Origin: Pseudolabrys sp. FHR47
GTDB lineage: Bacteria > Pseudomonadota > Alphaproteobacteria > Rhizobiales > Xanthobacteraceae
Length of the DNA stretch: 64,000 nucleotides
Assembly: GCF_005153485.1 (NCBI RefSeq)
Contig: NZ_CP039740.1
Coordinates: 3,165,001 to 3,229,000, forward strand
Direction of reading: 5' to 3'
Part shown: piece by piece, positions 24,299-32,639 of the stretch
Position numbering within the stretch: position 1 is the first letter of the stretch
Layout of the letters: the number at the start of each line of letters is the position of its first letter
The notes under the pieces: generated by a model
Told to the model about the DNA's origin: nothing
The model's database searches: none
What the model saw: the letters and a program-made list of their open reading frames with translations, nothing else
Program-made: the position numbers and the translations under genes

Positions 24299-25228
24299 AT
24301 GTCAGGCATCCACCACGTCACCGCGATCGCGGGCAACGCCCAGCCCAATTTCGACTTCTACACACGCACGCTCGGCCTGCGCTTCGTCAAGCGCACGGTC
24401 AATTTCGACGATCCGGGCACCTATCACTTCTATTATGGCGACGAAGCGGGCCAGCCCGGCACTATCCTCACCTTCTTCCCCTGGGAGCATGCCGCCCCCG
24501 GCCGCGGCGGCGTCGGTCAGACGCACCAGACCGCGTTCCGCGTGCCGGCCTCGTCGATCGGCTGGTGGACGCATCGCCTCACCGAAAAGGGCGTCGCCTA
24601 TGAACCGCTGGAAAAGCGCTTCGGCGAACCGGTGCTCGCTTTCACCGATCCGGACGGCATGTCGCTCGCTCTTGTTGGCGTCGCCGATGCCAGCGAACCC
24701 GCATGGGCTGTCGACGGGATCCCGGCGGAGCATGCGATCCGCGGCTTTCACGGCGTGACGCTGCTGCTCGAGAAGGCGGCCAAGACCGGCGCGATCCTCA
24801 CCGATGTCCTCGGCTACACGGAAGTCGCGCGTGAGGGCTCGATCATCCGCTATCAGGCCTCCGCGACACCCGGTGCGTATGTCGATATCTACGAAGCCGG
24901 CGGCTTCCTGCCGGGTCGCATGGGTCGCGGTTCCGTGCATCACATCGCCTTCCGCGCGGCCGACGATGCCGAGCAGGCGGCGATGGCGAGGAAGCTGATC
25001 GAGAAGCACGGCCAGCATCCGACCGAGCAGAAGGATCGCAACTACTTCCGCTCGATCTACTTCCGCGAACCCGGCGGCGTGCTGTTCGAAATCGCCACTG
25101 ACGTTCCCGGCTTCGCGGTCGATGAGCCGGTGGAGACGCTCGGCAAGGATCTCAAGCTGCCGGCCTTCCTCGAAGGCCACCGCGCCGAGATCGAGAAAGT
25201 GCTGCCCTCGCTTGAGGAGACGGTTTGA
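24299..25228 (+). CDS. Ring-cleaving dioxygenase / VOC-family protein (MhqO-like)
   Basis: This protein of about 309 residues is made of two vicinal-oxygen-chelate modules: 'GIHHVTAIAGNAQPNFDFYTRTLGL' begins the first and 'IRGFHGVTLLLEKAAKTGAILTDVLG' the second. Likely metal ligands are the His of 'IHHVT', the His of 'SVHHIAF' and the Glu of 'GVLFEIATD'. It matches the MhqO/MhqA group linked to hydroquinone and quinone resistance in Firmicutes and many Proteobacteria. It overlaps the following esterase gene by one base (TGATG). Confidence 0.85.
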   Translation: MSGIHHVTAIAGNAQPNFDFYTRTLGLRFVKRTVNFDDPGTYHFYYGDEAGQPGTILTFFPWEHAAPGRGGVGQTHQTAFRVPASSIGWWTHRLTEKGVAYEPLEKRFGEPVLAFTDPDGMSLALVGVADASEPAWAVDGIPAEHAIRGFHGVTLLLEKAAKTGAILTDVLGYTEVAREGSIIRYQASATPGAYVDIYEAGGFLPGRMGRGSVHHIAFRAADDAEQAAMARKLIEKHGQHPTEQKDRNYFRSIYFREPGGVLFEIATDVPGFAVDEPVETLGKDLKLPAFLEGHRAEIEKVLPSLEETV

Positions 25229-25854
25229 TGACCGACTTCATCCATCGCTTCGAAAAGGGATCGGCGGCGAACACGCCGCCGGTCCTTCTTCTGCACGGCA
25301 CCGGCGCCGACGAGAACGACCTGATCGAACTCGGCCGCGCCGTGGCGCCGGGCGCGGCGCTGCTGTCGCCGCGCGGCAAGGTTTTGGAGAACGGCCTGCC
25401 GCGCTTCTTCCGCCGCCTCGCTGAAGGCGTGTTCGATGAGGACGACGTGAAGCGGCGCGCCGACGAGCTGGCCGACTTCGTTGTCGCGGCGCGCGAGCGC
25501 TACGGCATCGAAGCCCCAATCGCGCTCGGCTTCTCTAACGGCGCCAACATCGCCGCGGCGATGCTGCTGCAACGGCCGGAGGTTCTGTCCGGCGCAGTGC
25601 TGCTGCGGGCGATGGTGCCGCTCGCCGATCCGCCGAAGCTGCCGATCCCCGGCACGCCGGTGCTGATCCTGTCCGGCGCGCAGGACCCGCTGGCCTCGCC
25701 GGACAATCCGGCGCGCCTCGCCGCGCAACTGAACGAACGCGGCGCGAAGGCCGAACAGCGCATCGTGCCCGGCGGCCATGGCCTCACGCAGACGGATGTC
25801 AATCTGGCGGCGGCGTTCTTCAAGCTGGCCGCGCGACCTCACGCTGCCGCGTGA
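25228..25854 (+). CDS. Alpha/beta hydrolase, phospholipase/carboxylesterase type (MhqD-like)
   Basis: This hydrolase of about 208 residues has 'LLLHGTGADENDLIELGR' (oxyanion region), the nucleophile elbow 'ALGFSNGANIAAAM' (Gly-Phe-Ser-Asn-Gly), the acid in 'LSGAQDPLAS' and the catalytic His in 'VPGGHGLTQ'. It is translationally coupled to the MhqO-like gene, as in mhqNOD-type operons handling quinone or electrophile stress. ATG 25228 is chosen over a TTG one codon earlier. A strong terminator follows. Confidence 0.87.
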   Translation: MTDFIHRFEKGSAANTPPVLLLHGTGADENDLIELGRAVAPGAALLSPRGKVLENGLPRFFRRLAEGVFDEDDVKRRADELADFVVAARERYGIEAPIALGFSNGANIAAAMLLQRPEVLSGAVLLRAMVPLADPPKLPIPGTPVLILSGAQDPLASPDNPARLAAQLNERGAKAEQRIVPGGHGLTQTDVNLAAAFFKLAARPHAAA

Positions 25855-25886
25855 GGGATCGGCGTCTCAACGCGCACGAGACATGA

Positions 25887-25913
25887 CGCCGCGGCCGCAA
25901 GCCGCGGCGTTTT
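25887..25913 (+). terminator. Rho-independent terminator
   Basis: CGCCGCGGC (25887-25895) and its exact complement GCCGCGGCG (25901-25909) flank a 5-base loop and are followed by TTTT. It ends the dioxygenase/esterase operon. The following 100 bases up to the next start show no obvious promoter. Confidence 0.88.
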
Positions 25914-26015
25914 CGCGATCAGAACAATCGCGGCACGTGACATTTTTGTGAATGATCTACCGCAAAGCCGCTGTCACATCAGCATGCGCAAATGGCGGCC
26001 CAATCGGGCACGGTC

Positions 26016-27944
26016 ATGAAGTCGCAAATCGTCGAGCATCTTGGACAAGGCGAGATTCTCTTGCCGTCCCGCATCGCGGAAGGGCTTGCCGCAAATGACC
26101 GGGTCAAGGTGCGCTTGAGCGTGCTGCAGGCGGCGGCACGGCACGCCTGCGATCCGCAAGGCGCGGCCTTCAACCTGGGCGAAGAATGCCGCGGCGTAAA
26201 TCTCGATGTCTTCCCGCTGGAAACACTGGTGAACGGCGCAACGCTGACGGCGCACGACATTCTCGTTGCTCCGGGCCTGACGGCGCTTCGCAATTCAATC
26301 TGGGGCGACGTCGATGCCATGATCGATGCCGTCGCCGCCGGCGATCCGGATGACGCCGCGCGTGCCCGCGAACGGGCAGCCGCCTTGCACGCCGACGGCG
26401 CGGCGCAAGCGGCGGACACGATCGAACTTTCCGAGGTCACGCGTCTGACCAGCGTCTCGGCCGGCAACGGCGTCAGCCTGCACCGGCTGGTCATGGAGCT
26501 GCACAAGGCGCTCAATCGGCTCGCGGCAGCGCACGCCGAAGAAGACTTCGCCGGTGCCCATGTTCACGGTCTTCATGCCGACGACCGTATTGCCGTCGCC
26601 GCTTTCATGCGCGGCCTCGATGCCACCCGCAAACTCAAGTTCGATCATCCGGGCCTGTCGACCACTGCCGCGCGCACCGGCAATCGCCTCTTGATCCAGA
26701 ACGATATCGGCGAGACCGACGCCCATGTCGTCGTGATTGCCGTCGAGGATCGTGCCGTGACCGTCACCTATACCGACGTGCACCTGCCGCGAGCCAAATT
26801 CTTCACCGCTCTGTTGCGCGATTTCCCGGTCGAATGGAGCGGGCTCGACCGCAAGAGCGCCGAGGGCCTCGGCGACGATGGCGTATTCTATCTCATCAGC
26901 GGTCGCCTCGCCGCCGACGGCACTGGACTGCGCGACGCCTTTCTTGAGGCGCTCGGCGCCTCGCTGGTGTTCCTCATCGACTGGAACAAGGCCCGCAAGG
27001 TGCTGCGCAACTGGGTGTCCAAAGGCGACGCCATCGGCATTCTCGATTGGGGCGCACGCAACAGGTTCGGCCACCGCGGCTTTCTTGCGCTTGGCGGCGA
27101 CGAACTGGTCGCCTCCGCCGTGCATCATGCCGCCCCCAACCGAATCGGCTTCGGGGAAAGGCTCGATCGCGCGCTCGGCCGCGACGCTGCCGTGGAATTC
27201 CTGCGGGGCGTACTGCGCGTATCGGCCGAAGCGCTGCTCGAAGGCGGTTCGGTCCGGCTCGCGCGTGATCGCATCGAGGCCGAACTGGTGCGGCACCTGC
27301 AGCGCGCCGATCGGATTCTGCTGTCCATCGTCGTTCGCCAACTGGGGCTGGCGCACGATATCGCCGGCGGCATTGCGCTGTTCATCGCGGAGCGACAGGC
27401 CGGACGACATTTCGACAGCGCGGCCTTCGCGGCCCGGGCGCGGCATATCGAAGAAAAGGCTGACCGGATCGCGCTCGAAGCGCGTCAGGAAATCGAACGC
27501 TTCGAAGCCGAAGGCACGATCAAGCGTCTCGTCGATATCGCCGAGCAGACTATCGACGACCTCGAACAGGCCGCGTTCATCGCCTCGCTGGCGCCCGAGA
27601 CGATGGACGCCGACCTCCTGAGCCCTCTCGCCGATCTCGCCGACGCGGCGATCGCCGGCGCCGAGGCCGCGGCGCGGGGCGCCGTCGCAGCGGCTGACGT
27701 GCCGGACGGACGCCGCATCGACTCCGAGGACGCCTTCGCCGCCGTGGCTAGGCTCATCGAGGCCGAGCACGATGGCGACCGCGCCGAGCGCGCGCTCACC
27801 ACCCGCGTGCTGCGCGGGGAAACCGACCTGAAGACCGCCCTGTCCGTTCTCGAACTGGCGCGCGCCATCGAGCGGGCGACCGACTGCCTGGCCGCCTTCG
27901 GTCATGTCTTGCGCGAGCGCGTGCTCGACGAACTCGCCACCTGA
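26016..27944 (+). CDS. Uncharacterised protein with PhoU/DUF47-like helical C-terminal half
   Basis: I cannot assign a function. The protein is about 642 residues, or eight more if ATG 25992 is used. Residues 1-60 ('HLGQGEILLPSRIAEGLAAN') precede a mixed alpha/beta region (about 150-310), then about 300 residues of amphipathic helix with 'AARARHIEEKADRIALEARQ' and 'AVARLIEAEHDGDRAERALT', which resembles the three-helix repeats of PhoU/DUF47 proteins. It has no signal peptide or membrane segment. Only 14 bases separate it from the PPDK-like gene. This pairing suggests a two-component phosphotransfer or regulatory system, possibly linked to phosphate. The family link is by eye. Confidence 0.6.
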   Translation: MKSQIVEHLGQGEILLPSRIAEGLAANDRVKVRLSVLQAAARHACDPQGAAFNLGEECRGVNLDVFPLETLVNGATLTAHDILVAPGLTALRNSIWGDVDAMIDAVAAGDPDDAARARERAAALHADGAAQAADTIELSEVTRLTSVSAGNGVSLHRLVMELHKALNRLAAAHAEEDFAGAHVHGLHADDRIAVAAFMRGLDATRKLKFDHPGLSTTAARTGNRLLIQNDIGETDAHVVVIAVEDRAVTVTYTDVHLPRAKFFTALLRDFPVEWSGLDRKSAEGLGDDGVFYLISGRLAADGTGLRDAFLEALGASLVFLIDWNKARKVLRNWVSKGDAIGILDWGARNRFGHRGFLALGGDELVASAVHHAAPNRIGFGERLDRALGRDAAVEFLRGVLRVSAEALLEGGSVRLARDRIEAELVRHLQRADRILLSIVVRQLGLAHDIAGGIALFIAERQAGRHFDSAAFAARARHIEEKADRIALEARQEIERFEAEGTIKRLVDIAEQTIDDLEQAAFIASLAPETMDADLLSPLADLADAAIAGAEAAARGAVAAADVPDGRRIDSEDAFAAVARLIEAEHDGDRAERALTTRVLRGETDLKTALSVLELARAIERATDCLAAFGHVLRERVLDELAT

Positions 27945-27958
27945 CCGGAGAAGCGCTC

Positions 27959-29539
27959 ATGCACATCGCCCGTATCGGCGGCGGCTCGGCCGAACAGCCC
28001 GCGGCAGATATGATTGGCAGCAAAGCCGCCAATCTCGCGCGCATGGCCGCGCTCGGCCTGCCCGTTCCGCCTGCTTTCGTGCTGCCGATCGATCTGTGCG
28101 CGGCCATCGTGGCCGGTGAATCCGAAGCGCGTGCTGCCGTCGGAAACGCCTTGCGCGACGGCATCGCCTTCCTGGAGCAGACGACGGGACGAAAATTCGG
28201 AGACAAGCGCAATCCCTTGCTCGTTTCGGTGCGTTCCGGCGCGGCACGCTCGATGCCCGGCATGCTCGACACCGTTCTCGATGTCGGCTGCGCGCCGGCG
28301 GTGGTCGACGGACTGATCCGCATGAGTGGCAATGCCCGCTTTGCCTGGGACTGCCGGCGTCGTTTCATCGAAAGCTTCGCCCAAATCGTGCTCCGGCTCG
28401 CCCCCGCGCCGTTCGCAAGGAAGCTCGATGAACTCATTGCCGCCGAGCATGCCGGCGGCGAGCACGGGCTCGACAGCGAGACGCTTGAGCGTCTTGCGGC
28501 CGAGTACAGACAGATCGTCGAGAACGAAGACGAAGTGCTGCCCGACGATCCTATGCAACAGCTCGAAGCCGCCACCCACGCCGTCTACCGCTCGTGGATA
28601 AGTCCCCGTGCAGTGACCTATCGCAAACTTCAGGGCCTCGACGATCTTATGGGCACCGCCGTAACCGTACAGGCGATGGTCTATGGCAATCGTAATTTCC
28701 GGTCCGGTTCGGGTGTCGCCTTTTCGCGCGACCCTTCGACCGGCGCCGGCGAGCCTGTGATCGATGTGCTGTTCGCCGCGCAAGGCGAAGACGTCGTTTC
28801 TGGCCAGCGCACGCCCGACAATGAAGCGGCACTGGGACGGCGCCTGCCGGATGTAGCGCGGGAATTGCGCGAGGTCCTCGGCCTGCTCGAGCGCGATTTC
28901 GCCGACGTGCAGGACGTCGAATTCACCATCGAAGACGGCAAGCTCTGGGTCTTGCAGACCCGGGCCGCCAAGCGCACGCCCCGCGCGGCGCTACGAATTG
29001 CCATCGATCTCGTTCATGAAGGCCTGATCGGTAGAGAAGAGGCCTTGCGGCGTCTCGATGGTGAGCCCTTCGAACGGCTGTCGCGCCAGCATCTCAGCAA
29101 CATCGGAACACCGGCTGCGTGGGGCATCTCGGCTTCGCCCGGCATCGCCGTCGGTCGCGCGACGTTCAATTCCGAACGAGCGGTCGCCCTCGCCGAATCC
29201 GGTGCGCCCGTCATATTGCTGCGGCCCGACACCAGCACGGCCGATGTCGCCGGTTTTTCGGCAGCCGCCGGCATCGTCACGGCGGTTGGCGGTCGCACGG
29301 CGCACGCCGCGCTGGTCGCCAGACAGATGGGCAAGCCGTGCGTCGTCGGCTGCGCGACGCTGACCGTCGACACCAACGGACAAGGCGCCAGGCTTGGCGA
29401 AACGTCGATCAAGGAAGGTGACTGGCTATCGATCGAAGGCGAGACCGGAGCGATCTATCTCGGCCGCGGCACGGTGATTACCGAACAGGCCGAAGCCGAA
29501 CTTGCCGAAATCGAAAGCTGGCGTAGCAAGGTCGCCTGA
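27959..29539 (+). CDS. PPDK/PEP-synthase-like protein: ATP-grasp and phosphohistidine domains, no PEP-binding barrel
   Basis: This 526-residue protein has the pyruvate phosphate dikinase nucleotide domain ('IGSKAANLARMAALGLPVPPAF', 'SVRSGAARSMPGMLDTVLDVG', 'GVAFSRDPSTG', 'DVEFTIEDGKLWVLQTR'). It then has the swivelling phosphohistidine domain 'GGRTAHAALVARQMGKPCV' (His449). It stops after 'GDWLSIEGETGAIYLG', so the C-terminal TIM barrel that binds PEP/pyruvate (about 340 residues in true PPDK) is absent. It could phosphorylate its own histidine from ATP and pass phosphate to another acceptor, as rifampicin phosphotransferases do with a different acceptor. The acceptor may be the preceding PhoU-like protein or a small molecule. 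GGAGAAG precedes the start. Confidence 0.82.
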   Translation: MHIARIGGGSAEQPAADMIGSKAANLARMAALGLPVPPAFVLPIDLCAAIVAGESEARAAVGNALRDGIAFLEQTTGRKFGDKRNPLLVSVRSGAARSMPGMLDTVLDVGCAPAVVDGLIRMSGNARFAWDCRRRFIESFAQIVLRLAPAPFARKLDELIAAEHAGGEHGLDSETLERLAAEYRQIVENEDEVLPDDPMQQLEAATHAVYRSWISPRAVTYRKLQGLDDLMGTAVTVQAMVYGNRNFRSGSGVAFSRDPSTGAGEPVIDVLFAAQGEDVVSGQRTPDNEAALGRRLPDVARELREVLGLLERDFADVQDVEFTIEDGKLWVLQTRAAKRTPRAALRIAIDLVHEGLIGREEALRRLDGEPFERLSRQHLSNIGTPAAWGISASPGIAVGRATFNSERAVALAESGAPVILLRPDTSTADVAGFSAAAGIVTAVGGRTAHAALVARQMGKPCVVGCATLTVDTNGQGARLGETSIKEGDWLSIEGETGAIYLGRGTVITEQAEAELAEIESWRSKVA

Positions 29540-29592
29540 ATGCGCCAGTCTCGACGCTCTTCGGGACACATCGAGAGTGGCGGACTTACGAT

Positions 29593-30564
29593 TTAAAAAT
29601 GCACGCGCAGCGATATCGCGCCGGCATCGCCCTGGGTCGTGTTTTGTGCCGAGAATTCACGATAATACTTGGCGGTCAGCATCACCGGTGTTTTGCCGGC
29701 GGCGATTACATAGCGGATCGCCGGCCCTGCCCCGAACACCTGAGCCTTGCGCGCACCGAGCGTATTGCCGGCGCCGCTGTCGCCCGTCACCTGCGACATG
29801 GCGTAGCCGACCGCGCCGCCCCACAGCCGCGGGCTCAATGCCTTCATCGCCGCCAGATCGAGATGCGCGATGTCGCCGGACTCGGAGCGGGTCGCTGTGT
29901 TCTCGTAACTGAGGAGGTAGGCCGCCGCCGCCGAAAACTCCCATCCCTTCTCGCGGTCGAGATAAGTGATGGCGGCCTGCGGCGCCCAGGACCAGAAATT
30001 GCGGCCGGTGTTGACGATCCGGCCTGCGTCGTAAGTGCCGGCCGGCATCCATATCGAAGCCGAGACATTCCAATGCCAGTTGCCGCGATGCCAGCCCAGC
30101 ACGAATGGCGTGACCACGATATCGTTGAAACCCGTGACGTCGCCGCTGGTACTGTTTCGCCCCAGCCGGGTCGTCACGGTGCGATCCGCCGACGCACCGG
30201 TCGCAGCGGCGCGCAGAGCGAAAGCATAGTTGCCGCCCCATAGCTGCGTCGGCGTCACGACGGTGAAGGCCAGAATGCTCGTGACGTTACGGGCATCGGT
30301 GGCGAGCCGGCCTTGGGAAATTTGCGAGTTCTCCTGGCCGCGATAGACGTGGACGTCTTGCCGAAACTGTACGCCCGGCGGCGGCAGCACGCCGCTCGTG
30401 AAGTCTCGATAGCCTTTGAGATTAGGACTCTGGCCGCCTTCCATCGCGAAGGCAATCGGAGCGCACATTGCGAGCAGCACAAAAGCCGCTGGCGCTACAA
30501 ACGCCACATGCAGGAGAAACGCGACGGCGGAACCGCAAAGGCCCACGCGCACGGAGTTTTGCAT
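29593..30564 (-). CDS. Outer-membrane transporter of the phenol/MetA-pathway family (SphA-like)
   Basis: This protein of about 323 residues has a long signal sequence ending 'MCAPIAFA' (about residue 40) and then alternating beta strands typical of a small barrel ('VVTPTQLWGGNYAFALRAA', 'NWHWNVSASIWMPAGTYD', 'TPVMLTAKYYREFSA'), ending in Phe. It matches the 'MetA-pathway of phenol degradation' family of putative aromatic uptake channels. ATG 30564 avoids a nine-residue upstream extension from GTG. It is alone between convergent ppdK-like and same-strand tetR genes. Confidence 0.82.
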   Translation of the reverse strand: MQNSVRVGLCGSAVAFLLHVAFVAPAAFVLLAMCAPIAFAMEGGQSPNLKGYRDFTSGVLPPPGVQFRQDVHVYRGQENSQISQGRLATDARNVTSILAFTVVTPTQLWGGNYAFALRAAATGASADRTVTTRLGRNSTSGDVTGFNDIVVTPFVLGWHRGNWHWNVSASIWMPAGTYDAGRIVNTGRNFWSWAPQAAITYLDREKGWEFSAAAAYLLSYENTATRSESGDIAHLDLAAMKALSPRLWGGAVGYAMSQVTGDSGAGNTLGARKAQVFGAGPAIRYVIAAGKTPVMLTAKYYREFSAQNTTQGDAGAISLRVHF

Positions 30565-30650
30565 TGCAGAATAAAAGAACCGCCCCACCACAACGCCACG
30601 GTATCAGCGTCGCCAGCGTCGCGAAATACGTCCCCGTTGAATCCGTGCAG

Positions 30651-31238
30651 CTATTTTCCTGGCCAGCTACGCATTGCGAGATTTGCGACCTTTTGCAGTT
30701 CCTCGCGGCTGGCGCCGGCAGCGGCGCGCACCGAAAGGCCGTCCAGCACCGTCATGAAATAGCCGGCAAGATCCTTCGCCTCGACATCGTTCGGCAACTC
30801 GCCATCCGCTTTGGCCATGGCGAAGCGCTCCAGCAGAACCGCTTCACTCTCGGCGCGCTTGGCGCTCAGGTGCTCGGCCAATACTGTGTCGCATTCGGCC
30901 GTTTGCAGCTTCACCAGCATGCAACAGTTCGGATTGCCTTCCGTCGCGTAAAAATCGATCACGAGGTTGAACAAGCGCTCCATCATCGCGCGAGCGGTAG
31001 GCTCCTTCTTGAGATCGGCCCAGAGCTGCTTGCGGACTTCGGCATACCGGTCGAGCGCCGTGTGAAAGAGCTTCTCTTTATTACCGAAGGCGGCATAGAG
31101 ACTCGGTGGGCTGATACCCATCGCCTGGGTGAGCTCGGAGATCGAGGTACCCTCGTATCCGTTGCGCCAGAACACGTCCAAGGCCTTGTCCAAGGCCTTC
31201 TCCGTATCGAATTCGCGCGGTCTTCCCATTGTAGCCAT
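30651..31238 (-). CDS. TetR-family regulator (AcrR type) next to RND pump
   Basis: This protein of about 195 residues has the TetR HTH 'ISELTQAMGISPPSLYAAFGNKEKLF' at residues about 32-57 and a C-terminal ligand domain ('CCMLVKLQTAECDT'). ATG 31238 follows a purine-rich stretch; a much longer in-frame opening upstream runs into the divergent gene and is rejected. It is divergent from the first RND adaptor/pump pair, which it probably represses until an effector drug or aromatic compound binds. Confidence 0.9.
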   Translation of the reverse strand: MATMGRPREFDTEKALDKALDVFWRNGYEGTSISELTQAMGISPPSLYAAFGNKEKLFHTALDRYAEVRKQLWADLKKEPTARAMMERLFNLVIDFYATEGNPNCCMLVKLQTAECDTVLAEHLSAKRAESEAVLLERFAMAKADGELPNDVEAKDLAGYFMTVLDGLSVRAAAGASREELQKVANLAMRSWPGK

Positions 31239-31336
31239 TGAAGAATTTTCCCTCTCAGCCGCTTCCCCACAAACCGGCTTTATTTTTGTAACAAGGACTA
31301 TATAAGTCTCTTGACTATCTCTTCCACTCGGTACAT

Positions 31337-31354
31337 CTGTAGCACTCGTTACAG
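31337..31354. promoter_or_regulatory. Candidate TetR operator (CTGTA-N8-TACAG)
   Basis: A 5-bp inverted repeat with an 8-base spacer lies in the 148-base divergent gap between tetR and the RND adaptor, 33 bases before the adaptor start. The surroundings are locally AT-rich. It is short, so the call is tentative. Confidence 0.4.
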
Positions 31355-31386
31355 AACTTACATACGTGCCGATTGGAGCAATTGCA

Positions 31387-32586
31387 ATGGAAAAGGGACC
31401 GAACCGTGCGCGCCTCTGGGGCGCGGGGCTGGTTGCCATCACGGTCGTCGCGGCGGCAGGCGCTTACATGCTGCTGCCGGTGACGGACAATCCGGGCAAG
31501 GCGGTGGCCGCAGCGCCGCCGCCCGCTGCTCCGGTTTCCGTCGCCATCGTCGAGCCGAAATCCGTCAAACTCTGGGATGAGTTCTCCGGCCGCCTCGAAG
31601 CGGTCGAGCGCGTCGACATTCGTTCGCGCGTCTCCGGGGCGGTCGAGGCGGTGCACTTCCGCGAAGGCGCCCTGGTCAACAAGGGCGACATCCTGATCAC
31701 CATTGATCCCGCCCCCTACAAGGCCGAGGTCATGCGGGCCGAAGCTCAGCTCGCGGCGACGCAGGCGCGCTCCGCGCTGACGCAGACCGATCTCGAACGC
31801 GGCAAACAGCTCATCGACTCGCGCACCGTGTCACAACGCGATCTCGATCAGCGCGAGAACGCCGCACGCGAGGCCGAAGCCAATGTGCGCGCGTCGCAGG
31901 CAAGTCTCGAATCGGCTCAGCTCAATCTCGACTACACCCAGATTCGCGCGCCGGTCGCCGGCCGTGTCGGTCGGCTCAATGTCACCGTCGGCAATCTCGT
32001 CCCCGCCGGATCCTCGGGTCCGGTGCTGACCACCCTTGTCTCGGTCAATCCGATCTATGCGAGCTTCGACGCCGATGAGGCTTCGATCCGCCGAGCGCTC
32101 GGCTCTCTGCCGACGCAGACGGCGCGTAACGAGATCGACCGCATTCCGGTGCAGATGGTCTTGGGCGACAGCGACACGCCGCGGCAGGGTAAACTGAATC
32201 TGATCGACAACCAGGTTGCCACGGCCACCGGTACGGTGCGTGTGCGCGCCGTGTTCGACAACAGCGATGGCGCCTTGATCCCGGGCCAGTTCGCCCGCCT
32301 CTTCCTCGGCCGCGCCGACGACAAGCCGGTGCTGCTGGTCAGCGAACGCGCCATCGGTACCGACCAGGACAAGCGTTATGTACTGATCGTCGACAAGGAC
32401 AAGAAGGCCGCCTATCGCGAAGTCGCTCTCGGCTCGGCGGTCGATGGCCTGCGCGTCATCCGTGACGGCCTGTCGGCCGGCGACCAGGTGATCGTTTCGG
32501 GCCTGATGCGGGTACGCCCCGGCGCTCCGGTCGAGCCCAAGCTGGTGCCGATGCTCGCCTCCAACGACCAGACGAACCGCCAGTAA
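31387..32586 (+). CDS. RND efflux periplasmic adaptor subunit (MexA/AcrA-like)
   Basis: This adaptor of about 399 residues has an N-terminal membrane anchor or signal ('GAGLVAITVVAAAGAYMLL'), a lipoyl half 'DIRSRVSGAVEAVHFREGALVNKGDILITIDPAPY', a coiled-coil hairpin ('RAEAQLAATQARSALTQTDLERG') and the barrel segment 'LNLDYTQIRAPVAGRVGRLNVTVGNLV'. No lipobox cysteine is seen. ATG 31387 sits about eight bases after GGAG; a GTG at 31366 is the alternative. The pump gene follows 53 bases later. Confidence 0.9.
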   Translation: MEKGPNRARLWGAGLVAITVVAAAGAYMLLPVTDNPGKAVAAAPPPAAPVSVAIVEPKSVKLWDEFSGRLEAVERVDIRSRVSGAVEAVHFREGALVNKGDILITIDPAPYKAEVMRAEAQLAATQARSALTQTDLERGKQLIDSRTVSQRDLDQRENAAREAEANVRASQASLESAQLNLDYTQIRAPVAGRVGRLNVTVGNLVPAGSSGPVLTTLVSVNPIYASFDADEASIRRALGSLPTQTARNEIDRIPVQMVLGDSDTPRQGKLNLIDNQVATATGTVRVRAVFDNSDGALIPGQFARLFLGRADDKPVLLVSERAIGTDQDKRYVLIVDKDKKAAYREVALGSAVDGLRVIRDGLSAGDQVIVSGLMRVRPGAPVEPKLVPMLASNDQTNRQ

Positions 32587-32639
32587 CGGCGGTTCGCTTC
32601 CGTTTCTTTCTCGATCGCTGTTGAACAGCCGGTGCTGTC

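Noticed and set aside
26295..27905. Minus-strand frame opposite the PhoU-like gene
   Set aside because: No start context or family features; the plus-strand protein is adjacent to and co-oriented with the PPDK-like gene and has coherent helical repeats.
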